Below are positions 10,218 through 20,393 of a stretch of DNA of 64,000 nt, in pieces; position 1 is the stretch's first letter, and each line of letters opens with the position of its first letter. Origin of the DNA: Symsagittifera roscoffensis (taxonomy: Eukaryota > Xenacoelomorpha > Acoela > Convolutidae); NCBI RefSeq assembly GCF_963678635.1, contig NC_087065.1:432001-496000 (forward strand), given 5' to 3'. The notes beneath the pieces are model-generated. The model was not told the DNA's origin, did not search any database, and saw nothing but the letters and a program-made list of their open reading frames with translations. A program made the position numbers and the translations under genes.

Positions 10218-10709
10218 ATTTTTCAATCTTATTTTGACCTACCGAACCATTATTCAAACAATATCGTCATAACGGACAGCGATTTCAAACTCACGGAACG
10301 TACATGCGCTATAGCGATAACCGCGGATGTAAGCTTCAAAACAGCACTAGCGGCTGATTTCAAAAGAGGGTATAGGAACATCGAGTTTTTATGGAAACAG
10401 AGGCCTAGTATGGGAGGGATGATAGCGCTGCCCCCTGTTGCATCACAGATACCAGAGAAAAATTTGTGTTTCCTGGTTACTAAGGCCACTGATAGGCAAC
10501 ACGTAGATCCAGAGAGCTTGGTATTGGCCTTGACTCGACTTAGGGATTTTCTGGTTGAGAGAGGAGTGACCTCTCTCTCGTTACCAGTATATGATCCTAA
10601 TAGGGGAAAGCTACATCCGAGAGAGTTGTACGCCCTTGTACACGTGATATTTTCAGAAACTGACATAGAAGTTTACTTACATAAAAAGTACTATCTGAGC
10701 ATATGCTAG
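10218..10709 (+). CDS. Macro domain (TARG1/OARD1-like) fused to the pol C-terminus
   Basis: An open frame of 163 codons in the same frame as the integrase. Features match the short macro domains of the TARG1/OARD1 type: a first strand and loop TCAIAITADVSFKTALAADF (equivalent of the AHC-SADF-GIA loop), a central strand CFLVTKATDR, a helix LVLALTRLRDFLVERGV, the strand SLSLPVYD, then LYALVHVIFSETDIEVYL at the end. Such domains bind ADP-ribose, and some remove it from proteins. The Gly-rich G-C-G-loop of active TARG1 is replaced by YDPNRGKL, so activity is uncertain while the Lys of VTK is kept. The protein ends at a TAG at 10707-10709. A role in countering host ADP-ribosylation is inference. 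Confidence 0.75.
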   Translation: MFQSYFDLPNHYSNNIVITDSDFKLTERTCAIAITADVSFKTALAADFKRGYRNIEFLWKQRPSMGGMIALPPVASQIPEKNLCFLVTKATDRQHVDPESLVLALTRLRDFLVERGVTSLSLPVYDPNRGKLHPRELYALVHVIFSETDIEVYLHKKYYLSIC

Positions 10710-11169
10710 GAGTTGCATTCGGCGATAAGTGGTTTTTATTAAGTTCACTTTATAGAGATTAGGGTTGAGTTAGGTTAGCTACTGGGGATTATGTTTTTAG
10801 GTAATAATGTAGATAAATGATGTTTATGTGTTATGTTACTGTTAGGGTATGTTTTATGTGATGTTTGTGTCCTGAAAGACCTGGAACATTCCAGGTATGG
10901 AAGGTGACAGCACTCATTCGTGTTACCTCGACAAGGTTGAAGATGGACGATCCACCTTGTTGCTAAGTTTTAAATCAGTAACGAAGAAAAAATTCAATGG
11001 CTTGTTTTAAAGGAGAAAAATGTGAATGATGTTTTATCCTGAAAATGGGACCGCATGAAATGATGGTTTTAAGTCGTAATTTGACTTTTAGATCTTGATT
11101 GATCAATTTTTGTTTATTGAATCAAACAAATTTGAAGAAACTTCACGACACGAGAATCAACACGCAGAA
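10710..11169 (+). other. Non-coding spacer between pol and the second ORF
   Basis: About 460 bp with no ORF. It shares with elements 2 and 3 the AT-rich TGTGTTATGTTA motif (near 10,830) and a 15-bp block before the next ATG. Such a spacer implies that the second ORF needs its own mRNA, by splicing or an internal promoter. I cannot tell which from sequence alone. Confidence 0.6.
11091..11105 (+). promoter_or_regulatory. Conserved GATCYTGATTGATCA block upstream of the second ORF
   Basis: GATCTTGATTGATCA here ends 64 bp before the ATG at 11170. Elements 2 (43,023-43,037, GATCCTGATTGATCA) and 3 (39,289-39,275 on the minus strand, GATTCTGATTGATCA) keep it although the surrounding spacer has diverged. 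TGATTGATCA has partial dyad symmetry. Its role is unknown. Promoter element or splice signal are both possible. Confidence 0.45.
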
Positions 11170-13466
11170 ATGGGTGATACAAATGAGTTAATGGAATTCC
11201 TCTCAGCGAGTCTAGGAGCGACCCTAGACGAGATCTATCAGCGGCTGATTGATTGTGATTTTACACGAGAAGACCCGGGATTGGCGATGTTTGTGGTCGC
11301 ACTCCTCAACGCGTTGGGGCGAGAGGGTCGAGCGAATTGCCCCACAGAAGTAGTGTTAATGCTGGCCTTCAGTGAGTCCGGGACCGCCGAGAGAGGTCGA
11401 AATCGATTGATGAGATGGTGCCGAGGAGAAACGTCCGGACACGACTTGGCTCGTGAGCCGGGACTAGGCGAGCAAAGGGATCACCGGCTAGGTGAGATGC
11501 CCCTACCCGTTCAGCCTGCGCAGCCGCTCATCGGAGCGAAAAGACTACGTGATGGTCCGAGCCCGTCACACTCAGTAGATTCCCCAATCGCTGCTCCTCC
11601 TCTCAAGAGAGTGAAGGTGAGCGAGATCGAGATACAGACCTCGGAGACGATCGAGACCTTAGAGAAGAAAGAAAGGGATCAGAACGAGCTGTGTGCCAAG
11701 CTGCAGGAGTACAGAACAATATCTCGAGAAAGGGACGAATGGAAGAAGAAGTTTGAAGACCTGCAAATAGCCTACAAGGAAGAGGAGATAAAACATCTGA
11801 AAGAGCTAAATATGGCGAGCGTGAGTCAAGTGTCACCGGAGGTTCTGGCTACGATGAACTCCTCGGAAGCATCCAGGGACACACATCCCAGGACGAGCGC
11901 ACAGGAGCTGTGCGCATCGAGAGGACCCGAGGCCCCTCAGCAGACACCACGGTCTGCTCCCAACCCGAGAAACACGATACCAGACCCCTCCGACACCTAT
12001 CTCGCTCCTCAGTTTCAACAGTCATTCAATCAGGTGGCTAGAGCAACAATGGATGAGATCAACAGAACCACTGGGCGGACATTGGGTAGGGTCGTCCCTT
12101 CCCAACGCTTTGATCATTCTTCCAGCAGCTCGGAGCGAGCACCTCGAACTGTAGTACTAACGGGGACTGCGCATGACGGGACGATTCAGAGGTCTCGCGT
12201 GATTGATATTAGAAAGAATCTAGCGGTGCGCAACCAGTTGGTGCAAGTGGCCACGGATCATCCTCGCGCTTGTTTGAATGGCATGAGCTGGGAACCCGCC
12301 ATAAGCAACCAGGCAATTTTCTCAGGGAGTCGTCATTTGGTTATAGGGGGCAGTTTAGTGAGGGATCTAAACGAGATCTTTGTCGAAGGGCAGACTGCTG
12401 TCCTGTTTTTCGGAGGCGCTTCCGTAGCTCAAGTCATCAAGATGATGGAGTTCCAGGGAGAGAATCACCTAGACACGTTGGTGATAATGCTCGGGACTAA
12501 TGACGTTTCGAGGCCCTTGTAACCCCAGAGGGCAAGTGGGAACCCCTACTGGTCTGCCTTCTGAATGAACTGAAGGAGAAGTACAGGCCCAGGCTTGTGG
12601 TTCTATGCACGATACCACAGAACCCGGAGATGGGCACGCCGGTTGCAGACTTTAAGAATGGTAACGTGACCAGGTGGAACGAGATGACTCGCGGTCTGGT
12701 AAGGAGCAACCCCAGCGAGCTGCGACTAATGGATTTAAAAAACATGCTGCGCATGATTGATCATCTCACGCTCACCAGGGACGGCATACAGCTCAATACC
12801 CAGCAAGGGAGGCGCTGGATAAATGACGTGTTCCAGACGCAGTTGAGGGAAATGGAACAAGAATTGAGGACAACCGGCTCACTGGCTTGGACCAGTTCGA
12901 CTGGAGGAGGTAGAGTGAGGGGTAATGTGCCAGAATCACTTGCCAATCGCCTCGTGCCCCTGACGATGGAAGCGGGCGCAACTGCTCCAGTCGCTCCGAG
13001 CTCAGATGTGAGAGCGAGGTTGGGGACTGCCCCTCCTCCCAGGACTCAACCGTTGGAGAGTCGACTTGGCAGATTGGTTGATCAGAGCCGGATTAGCTCC
13101 CAGACCGTGTCTAGGAGGAGTGATACGTCTGCCACAGCAACTCCTGCTTCGACAACAGTAAAATCGACGAGCGCCGTGCCGATGGAGGGAGTCGAACCAA
13201 ACAGTGTGCTGCTCTGGAACCGTCCAGATCCCAGTAGTTGGGGACAATATAAGACAGACATGTCGGCAAAATTGAACATGAGTATGTTGACGTGTCGGGA
13301 GGATGCAAGGAAGAGGATCGGTGGAGAGGGTCCCACATTGTCACGATTGTATCGAATACCGGGTGTGGATTGGCTGGTAGCGGGACAGGAACAGTTCAGC
13401 TCCGCGACTACACTTAGGTATGTGGACCTCAATGGATTGCCTCAGGAGATACCCTTGGACTCTTGA
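11170..13466 (+). pseudogene. Second ORF, N-terminal part: SGNH/GDSL-type hydrolase with coiled coil
   Basis: The ATG at 11170 is the first in frame and precedes MGDTNELMEFL, which resembles the start in element 3. Residues ~1-100 are a helical domain conserved in all copies, then a basic linker and a coiled coil (~155-215). The SGNH domain spans ~12,330-12,840. Block I is VIGGSLVRDL with the nucleophile Ser at 12352-12354, block II FFGGASV, block III LGTND at 12490-12504, the strand LVVLCTIPQNP, and block V RDGIQLN with Asp at 12780 and Gln replacing the catalytic His. A one-base shift near 12,519 splits the domain. The family hydrolyses esters; the substrate is unknown. Coding runs on to 13464-13466. 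Confidence 0.75.
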
Positions 13467-15287
13467 ACACCCGATCTCTCACGGACGTCCGTCGGAGAGC
13501 CAGAGAGCTGACACCAGGAAGGGTAAGTTTCTGGCAGAGAAGAAGCCCAACAACAAGCATCACAAGATGTACAGACAGTTTGCTAAACCTCCCGGCCAAG
13601 CGCCTGGTGAATACTCGAGAGACTATCCCCGAGCGACCTCGGTGGAAGGAGACGACAGGAGATATGCAGAGCTGACAGCCTGTTCGCCGCTTATGATCCC
13701 CTGGATATGAAGGCCGCCAAATACCTGATAGTGGCCAGTTCGGATTATCTCTACACGCCCCGTTCTCTCTCTTGGCCTGGTGTGATTTTCTTGACGGCGC
13801 CTAAGTTGGACTGGGGACAATCAGTAGGCATGATGATAAGTGTACGAAGGGTGGTCAGCATGGAACCGCAGGTGATAGTGGTTGCAGTCTTGAATGATCA
13901 CCTACAGAGCAGAGGGTTGTTGTCCTGTCTGACGGATGGATCGATCCCGAGCAACGAGGTCATAGGAGAGGCGATAGTGACATTGCTCTCGGCCATGGCT
14001 GAGGTAGAGACATCAGTGAAACAACGCTTCACTCAAAATGTTGCGAAGGTTGTCTTTGTGTTATCACCTGGGTGCGCCACATTGCCAGAACCCCTTCAGT
14101 TTGTGTATACGATGGTCACAACGGTAGCAGAGGGACAATTCAGCGTGACAATACCCGCGCCAAACAGAACGGTGGACCCCAACAACTACTACCCATACCG
14201 ATCTGAGCTTCCTGCCATTTGGGCTGACATTTCTAATGCCATTCAGGGGTTCAAAGATTGTAGCACAATTCGGTTGGTGCTGGATGAAGTTCTGGGGTTG
14301 GAGCTGTCCAACTTTGCCAGATTATTGGAATTGAGGCCAGGGGTAGATGACGATCATTTGTTAGTACAACAGGTGGCTAATGATCTCTGGTTCAGACAAA
14401 TGGATCACGCAGAAAATGAACAGGGGAGGACGGTTAGAAAAAATATGACGTCGGCGGAAGAGGATCTCATGGCATTGGCTTTGCGTACGAAGCCACATAC
14501 CAATGCATGGTTGTATTTGTCACCGAGATTGTGTACCTTGGGGGAAGATGCGTTTGAGCATGCACCGGCGGTGATCAAAGAGATACACGCGTATCTGAAA
14601 AACTTGTTTAATGAGAGGGAGTTAGCCGGGGGCATGATGTTGCAGTTGATGCAGGACGTGAATACGATGTCATTGGATAGCTTCCAGGCTGATATCTTGG
14701 CCACGAGGGCACAATATGAACGATCAGACGCTGTATTGGAAGGAATGGCAGTGGGATGGACGCCATCCTTCTTGTCAACATGTTACCCAAGAGCATCCAG
14801 GAACCTGATCGCGAGCTTCGTCAAGGATATCCGAAAACTGTCAATCGGTTTGATGTTGGCCTTGTATGTGACATTTGGTCACGAGAATTTCGTGAAGGGA
14901 CCTGCGAATCTCTTCGCCCAAGCTTCGGCTGACCTGAGATTGGACGGGCTCCTCACCCTGATCGCTATGACGTACGGTCGGTTAGGAGATCTGCTCGTGC
15001 TGTTGCGATACCCAGAACAGCTTCAGGGAACGAGTCATGAATTCAACGCGCAGTTGGAAATCGCCTCGCTCAAAAAGATGAAGGACTGGAGGATTCTCCT
15101 GCTCCAATATCTCCTGCAACAGAACAGGAGCGTCACAGGAGAGGATAAGGTGGCGACGGATGCGGGTGAGTGCAAACAGTACTGTGGCATGCCCTTGCTG
15201 ACAGATCTGGCTGTCATGATGCGGATCGATCTGCATAGGATCTATATGGACTACGGGAGTTCGTCACGGTGGTGTATGGACCCGTGA
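13420..15287 (+). pseudogene. Second ORF, modules 2-3: possible second SGNH-like fold and a helical module
   Basis: After two shifts near 13,500 and 13,690, a 526-codon frame opens at 13707. Residues ~1-130 read like a worn SGNH domain: strand KYLIVASSDYL (block I position), strand VIVVAVLNDHL (block III position; elements 2 and 3 have GIND or GING there) and strand VVFVLSPGCATLP. The following SELPAIWADISNAIQGFK and LVLDEVLGLELSNF are strongly conserved in all copies. From ~240 on the sequence is helical (LRTKPHTNAWLYLSPR, YVTFGHENFVKGP, LRYPEQLQG) and unknown. No membrane segment or signal peptide. The module is part of the long post-pol polyprotein; a separate gene is unlikely. Confidence 0.55.
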
Positions 15288-16081
15288 TGTCATTTGCGTT
15301 CCCCGATGTGCAAGTAAAGGCCTACAGGAACTCGGTGTTGTATGTCAACCTAGTTTCGGTAGTGGATTGCTCCGTGCTGAATTGGGTGGAACAGAAGGAG
15401 CTAAGAGGGCTAGCCAGCGACGACAGGCTATTTGGAAGAATAGCGGAGCCGGGTTGGGTGTTGATGGACTTCAACAACAACAACTTCAAATGCCGAATGG
15501 GCCGCGAGGACCTTTCCCATGTCCAGTTCAACCCGAAGCTTTGGAATCTGCGACCAGTGGTAAAGGATTCAGGAGAGGCGATGAGGGTCCCACTTTTGCC
15601 AGAGGCCTACGCACACGTGAAAGAGAACCAGCAAGTGTGGCTTTCCGGGTCCCAGCCGCTGCCGGACCAATGCCCTCGATACCCACCGATAATGAGGATG
15701 TTGTTGGGAGTCACATCTCCCGTAATTGCCTCTCGCATCGGAGCGGCTCGTGATGCGGAGAAGAGAATGCTGAAGTGGAGTGAAGGGATGGAGCCGCGCT
15801 TCATCAGTTGGAACGTTGCGGCCATTCACACGTTTCACTTCTCATTTTCTGATATTTGGAGCCGGAAGAAGATCAAAGCATCACCTTCCAGGAAGCCAGA
15901 GGTCTCGACTGGGGTGTGGAATGATGTGTATGCACCTGCAGATGACCTATCGAGATTGAAGTGGTCGGGGGAGGTGAAGGTAGTAATCCTGGAGGTCGCA
16001 AAGGAGTGCAGAGGAAGCACATACATAACGGTGGATGATCTGACATGGCGAGGAGTCTGTAGAATTCCTGGTGAACGATGA
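15269..16081 (+). pseudogene. Second ORF, module 4: conserved unknown domain
   Basis: The 270-codon frame continues module 3 after a shift near 15,275. Conserved landmarks shared with elements 2 and 3 are FAFPDVQVKAYRNSVL, LFGRIAEPGW, FNPKLWNLRP, MRMLLGVTSPV and the SRKPEV stretch. It looks like a globular, mixed alpha/beta protein without Cys/His clusters. I do not recognise the family. In element 3 the equivalent segment is part of the 1.9-kb tandem array. Confidence 0.5.
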
Positions 16082-16186
16082 GTTATTCTGCCATGCAGGG
16101 GATCTGACCGTACCGGATTTGGGCAGGGATATGCGACAAGGCCCCTGGGACCTAAGCCAAAACCAGACACGAATGATGACGAGCAG

Positions 16187-16931
16187 ATGGATCAGGACGA
16201 TGATCACATGGAGGGAAAGGGAGAGAAATCGAGTGAAATGGATCTAGGAGCATTAGAGAGAGACTTGCTGGAATACCAGTTTAGTGAACACGACGACGGG
16301 GAAGTCGATGGGAATCTATTGCTGATGACACCATCGTCTTTCATGTCCCCTACAAAGGAGGCGCCGGCCAACTTATCCCCAGTGGAACCAATAAGACTAC
16401 CGGAGGAGGGAGCTACAGAAACTGCTCCATGAGTCACCAAGGAGGCGGAAAATTGAGGAGAGTATGAGGGTATCTTTCCTGAGCACGCTACCGGAAGAAG
16501 AGTGGGAAAGATACCAGAGTGAACTTGAATGTGAGACGGGAGTAACCTGGAACCGAGTGACCTTCATGGAGAGGACATGGGACGTGATACGCAGATACGG
16601 GACGCAGTCCATAATGAAGGTGGGACTAAACCAACCCATCATGCGCGAGGTTCTGGAGAAAATAGTGAACGCTGTAGAGTCCGATGTTCTGATCGAGTCA
16701 GTTACAGAGGACAGTGCCGATGATCAGCAGATCACGAGGAAGTTACCCGTCAGACAAGCCAAAAAAGGGCTGAAGCGGTTAAAGGGAAAGACCGGAAGCA
16801 GAGCCGTGAACCAGAAAGTGGTGAGGTCAAAATCCAGTACAGTGGTGGCCTCCTTGGCAGGAGTAGCTCATTTAAGCGAAAGTGGGCAACGAGATGGTGC
16901 GATTCTTGCGGGGGAGAAAAAGAGAACCTGA
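16187..16931 (+). pseudogene. Second ORF, modules 5-6: acidic linker and LPEEEWE module
   Basis: 16187-16436 encodes an acidic Ser/Pro-rich linker. From 16464 a frame of 155 codons has a compact conserved domain with FLSTLPEEEWERYQ, RVTFMERTWDVIRRYGTQS and VGLNQPIMREVLEK, all recognisable in elements 2 and 3. A Lys/Arg-rich tail (KKGLKRLKGKTGSR) follows and could bind nucleic acid. A TGA at 16929-16931 ends the frame and coding resumes at 16940. No known family. Confidence 0.5.
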
Positions 16932-16939
16932 TAACCCCT

Positions 16940-17595
16940 ATGTTATTGGCAGGTTTGACCACGACGGCCACGAGGTCAAAGAAAAATGCGCGGACTCTGG
17001 CTGATACTAAACTGGAGATGGAGGTCATCAGTCAGTGTGGATCTGGAGGACTTGATGATTACAAGCCCTCGCGAACCAACATGGCCCAAATGAGGCTGGA
17101 GGGACAACTCGACGTGGTCGAGTATAGTCGAATCACTGTACCAGACTCAGTCCACATGGGAGATCCGGCAGGGGGTTATGTGGAAATGCTGAAGGCAAGG
17201 AATTCTGCGAGAGGGCACTTGATGGCTTGGAACGAGAAGCAAGCCATGCAGGAATATCTGAGGGAGCTGCGGAGAACTCCAACTTGAACCGGAAAGAATA
17301 CGGCACGGTGATGTCCTCAGAAGCGAACGAAATTGGCCTAGAAAGAGTGCTAGAGATCTCTTGGAGGGCGGCCCTCCAAAGATACTTTGACGAGACGATG
17401 CATGCTCCGGCGACGGTGGCAGCATACCTAGCGTATCCATGTACCAGGACTGAATTGCAGGTACAATTGGCCTGGTCTTTGATGGGAATTAAGAAGGCGG
17501 AGTATGAAGCCAACAACGACTCGAAATCAAAAGAACAGGAACTGGAATTGATGGAAGCCCAGCGAATGTTGATTACTAGGACGATTCTGCGATAG
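16940..17595 (+). pseudogene. Second ORF, module 7: conserved unknown domain
   Basis: Two overlapping frames (16940-17287 and 17227-17595) joined by a shift near 17,275. Conserved landmarks are EMEVISQCGS, GGYVEMLKARNSARGHLMAW, ISWRAALQRYFDE, YPCTRTELQVQLAWSLMGI and KKAEYEANN. Elements 2 and 3 read the same stretch as one frame. Probably all-helical. No motif points to an enzyme or a membrane protein. Confidence 0.5.
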
Positions 17596-17636
17596 TCTGG
17601 GCTAGGCGTAAGGTTGCCCTTTAATTCGTAAGGTTC

Positions 17637-17846
17637 GTGTTGGATCGTATCCCCACTCCTGTATTGGGAGAATGCATAAAAACCATTCGGCAAGGGGGAG
17701 TTGATGGTGAACGAAACTCCCTGAGGGCACTCCTGGAGCTGTATCAGGACATGCCGCTGGCCATACCAAACAAGGAGTTGAACGATATGGAGCGCTACCG
17801 ACGGTTGGAAGAAGTGAGAAGATATTCCAACAAGGAGTTGAAATGA
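17637..17846 (+). pseudogene. Second ORF, module 8: short conserved segment
   Basis: The 69 codons contain LDRIPTPVLGECIKTI and MERYRRLEEVRRYSNKELK, matching segments of elements 2 and 3. The final TGA overlaps the next ATG as ATGA at 17843. In elements 2 and 3 the corresponding positions are in one frame, so the overlap is best read as the result of a frameshift here. It is probably not a coupled start. Confidence 0.45.
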
Positions 17847-19861
17847 GCCGGGAATTAATTGAAGCGGTCAGGGGACAGAAAGACTATACGACATTGGGAA
17901 AGTTGAAGTCGTTCCAATATGTGTCTGAAATACCGGGTGTGGCGTATAATCCCTTCGTGAATGAGGAAGCCAGTGAAGCGTACTTCGACCATGGACAAGT
18001 TATAGTACTCGATTTCTGGGTAGAGCGAGTCAAAGAAACTGGCATGTTGATGGTGGAACAACCCAAGCTGGGCATTGTTTTGGAGGAACGAGTGGTCGAA
18101 CCCTCGGTTCCCGAGCTGAAGGGGCAAGTGAATTTTGATCCTGGTTCTTGGGACGGTCCAATGAAAACCAGCTTAGTAACCATGTGGGATCTCATAAAGC
18201 CTTCTTGGTGTCCACATCCAAACGCCGGTTTAATCTGGGATATGACCGCGGATATTACGTTGGACTTGGATGATGACGCGAGTTTGCACGATCTGGCCAT
18301 GATACACCATCTGCTGGCCATGAGAGTAACGAAGCAGAAAAACAACCCATCCACGGAACCATCCGAAGGAACTGCATCGAGTGACTGGCTGAGACAGGGC
18401 ACCTGTCTAGCTCACTATAGTGGAATGAACGGACATGTATGCAACTCGGAACATTGCTTGATCACGCTGAGCGAGCAGCATCGCCAATTGGCACAACTGT
18501 ATGGGAGGTTGAGCATGTCAGATAAGAGTGGAATGGAGTTGATTGCGGAGTGTCATAGAGTAACGGAGGTAAACTTGATCACTGCCTTGGGATTTTGCAG
18601 CATGACGAGTTCGATAGAATCACTGGAACGCCTGGAGCGTGCTCATGAGCTAGTGACGTCCCTCAGCGTGGAAGTATTCCCTGGAGCACTACAGACAGAG
18701 CAGAAGATCGGAGGCTGGCGAGAAGCTCTGGAAAATGAAATGAACTTGAAGGATAGTGAGGCCTATCATAGACATACTGGTTCGAAATATCTGGTGGGTT
18801 CGAGCTCTGCACCATATTGCAATAGTAGATACCCTACGCACATGGTGGCGATGGATGCGAGGACACAGCAGGTGTTGGTCGACCAACTCTTCTCTGTGCC
18901 AAAGAGCGTGAGGTTGGCCAGAATGTCGGAAAGTTCATATGATTTTTTGGCAAAGATCATTCGGGCTGTCCCGAAGAGATCTGAAGACGAGTTGCAAGAC
19001 GTAGTGGGTGAAGAGTTCATGAGACTGAACGAGGGTAATGTGAGCGAATTACAGAAGCAGAAGGCGAGTGGAGCGTTACCCACTGAATTCCCCACCATAG
19101 AAGAAAAGGACGAGGTGCAAGGAATAATGATGGAAGTGGAACCGTTGCTGGGAGCCTCAGGGTATTGGACCCGAAGGAACATACTAATGACCCATGGGGA
19201 GTATCCTTGCCACTGCCTGGCGCAGACGTTGTGGTACCCCAAACCCGGGAATCTAGTATTAGTGTGGGACGTGGAGGAGTTGTACTCCACGGGGTTGCCC
19301 GATCAAAATCAACGAGTGTCGGTCGTGGTGGTGAGTGCCATGCTGGCGGTGAGGTGGTTAGAAGCCAACGCGGGCACAAGTGAGCAGGAGACGGTCGTGC
19401 CGACTCCTGAGCAGCTAAGCAACGTAAAGATGAACTGCAGCTTAGATGTTTTCAGAACCACCTGCAAGATTCTGAGAATACCCAAAGCCATTGAAAGAAT
19501 ATGGGCAAGGCAAAGATTGATGCCTTGGTTCCGTGCTGTGATGACATCATGGATGTATGAACGCGCGAAGCGTCATATGTCTAGGAACACGGAAGCCTAT
19601 CAATCTTTCCAGCTTGATATAGGACCGGGAGCCTATAAAAGAGCGTTCTTAACGCACCGAAACGCTGTTACCACTGCGGTGAAGCGAGTAGCTGGAGCAC
19701 CTTGTGTAACTGAAAATGAAAAGAGAGAGGTCTTACGAGTTGACCTAGAACGGAAAGTGAGCCTGTGTCTTCACAACAGCTTTTGCAGGAACCGGGAGCA
19801 AAAGGTGAATGTGGACTTGCTGCCTTGTTGCAAACCGAGGCTGTTGGAACAGGAGAGTTGA
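17843..19861 (+). CDS. Second ORF, module 9: 672-codon conserved Cys/His protein
   Basis: The longest clean frame of element 1. Conserved in all copies: VAYNPF near residue 33; a Cys/His cluster CLAX6GHVCX4C at residues ~188-206; SLSVEVFPGALQTEQK; a strand-rich middle with KYLVGSSSAP; MTHGEYPCHCLAQTLWYPKPGNLVLVWD; MPWFRAVMTSWMYERAKRHMSR; a basic DIGPGAYKRAFLTHRNAVTTAVKR; and a Cys-rich end (CLHNSFCRN and PCCKPR). No transmembrane helix or signal peptide, so it is not an envelope protein. The Cys/His cluster may bind zinc. The frame ends at 19859-19861, but sequence similar to the other copies' tail continues in another frame to ~19,950. Function unknown. Confidence 0.6.
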   Translation: MSRELIEAVRGQKDYTTLGKLKSFQYVSEIPGVAYNPFVNEEASEAYFDHGQVIVLDFWVERVKETGMLMVEQPKLGIVLEERVVEPSVPELKGQVNFDPGSWDGPMKTSLVTMWDLIKPSWCPHPNAGLIWDMTADITLDLDDDASLHDLAMIHHLLAMRVTKQKNNPSTEPSEGTASSDWLRQGTCLAHYSGMNGHVCNSEHCLITLSEQHRQLAQLYGRLSMSDKSGMELIAECHRVTEVNLITALGFCSMTSSIESLERLERAHELVTSLSVEVFPGALQTEQKIGGWREALENEMNLKDSEAYHRHTGSKYLVGSSSAPYCNSRYPTHMVAMDARTQQVLVDQLFSVPKSVRLARMSESSYDFLAKIIRAVPKRSEDELQDVVGEEFMRLNEGNVSELQKQKASGALPTEFPTIEEKDEVQGIMMEVEPLLGASGYWTRRNILMTHGEYPCHCLAQTLWYPKPGNLVLVWDVEELYSTGLPDQNQRVSVVVVSAMLAVRWLEANAGTSEQETVVPTPEQLSNVKMNCSLDVFRTTCKILRIPKAIERIWARQRLMPWFRAVMTSWMYERAKRHMSRNTEAYQSFQLDIGPGAYKRAFLTHRNAVTTAVKRVAGAPCVTENEKREVLRVDLERKVSLCLHNSFCRNREQKVNVDLLPCCKPRLLEQES

Positions 19862-20393
19862 GGGACAGCCCGCAACTCTATGGACATCTTGGAAAAAGTC
19901 CTAGAGGACAGTGAAACTGAAGAGCAGGATGAAGAAGCAATGAAACAAGGATGATGGAAACAAAAAGAGAAATGAAGACGTAGAGGAGAGAAGGAGAAAA
20001 CTTGATTGTCTTTGTGTGTTAAAACTTGAACTAATCAACCAAGTTTGATTATTGAAATCTTTAAACTTTCTGTTTTGATTTAGTTTGGTCAGACCAAACT
20101 TTGAAAATTGTTGCAATTGTTGAAATTGTTGAAAGAAAATTTTAGTTGTGCTACTTATGTATGTATATAGAACATAGGTGAGTATATTTACCTATTTAAA
20201 AACGACTGATGTTTTTAACCTGTGTAAGACACGTGTTCACTGTGTGGCGACCTGATAAGTTTGGGTAAATTCGCTCGAAGAGGGTGAGTGACTCAATAAC
20301 TTTCCTAGCCACAGAGTTTCTTAGTTTCAATATCAAAGAGGACTGCATAGATAACTAATTATACTTGGTGAGTGACATTAAATTAATTTTAAC

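Noticed and set aside
17840-17850. ATGA overlap as coupled stop-start translation
   Set aside because: Elements 2 and 3 have modules 8 and 9 in the same frame at this position. The overlap arises from a frameshift in element 1.
17843-19861. Envelope gene at the 3' end of the element
   Set aside because: The 672-codon product has no signal peptide, no transmembrane helix and no furin-type site; its features are a Cys/His cluster and basic helices.
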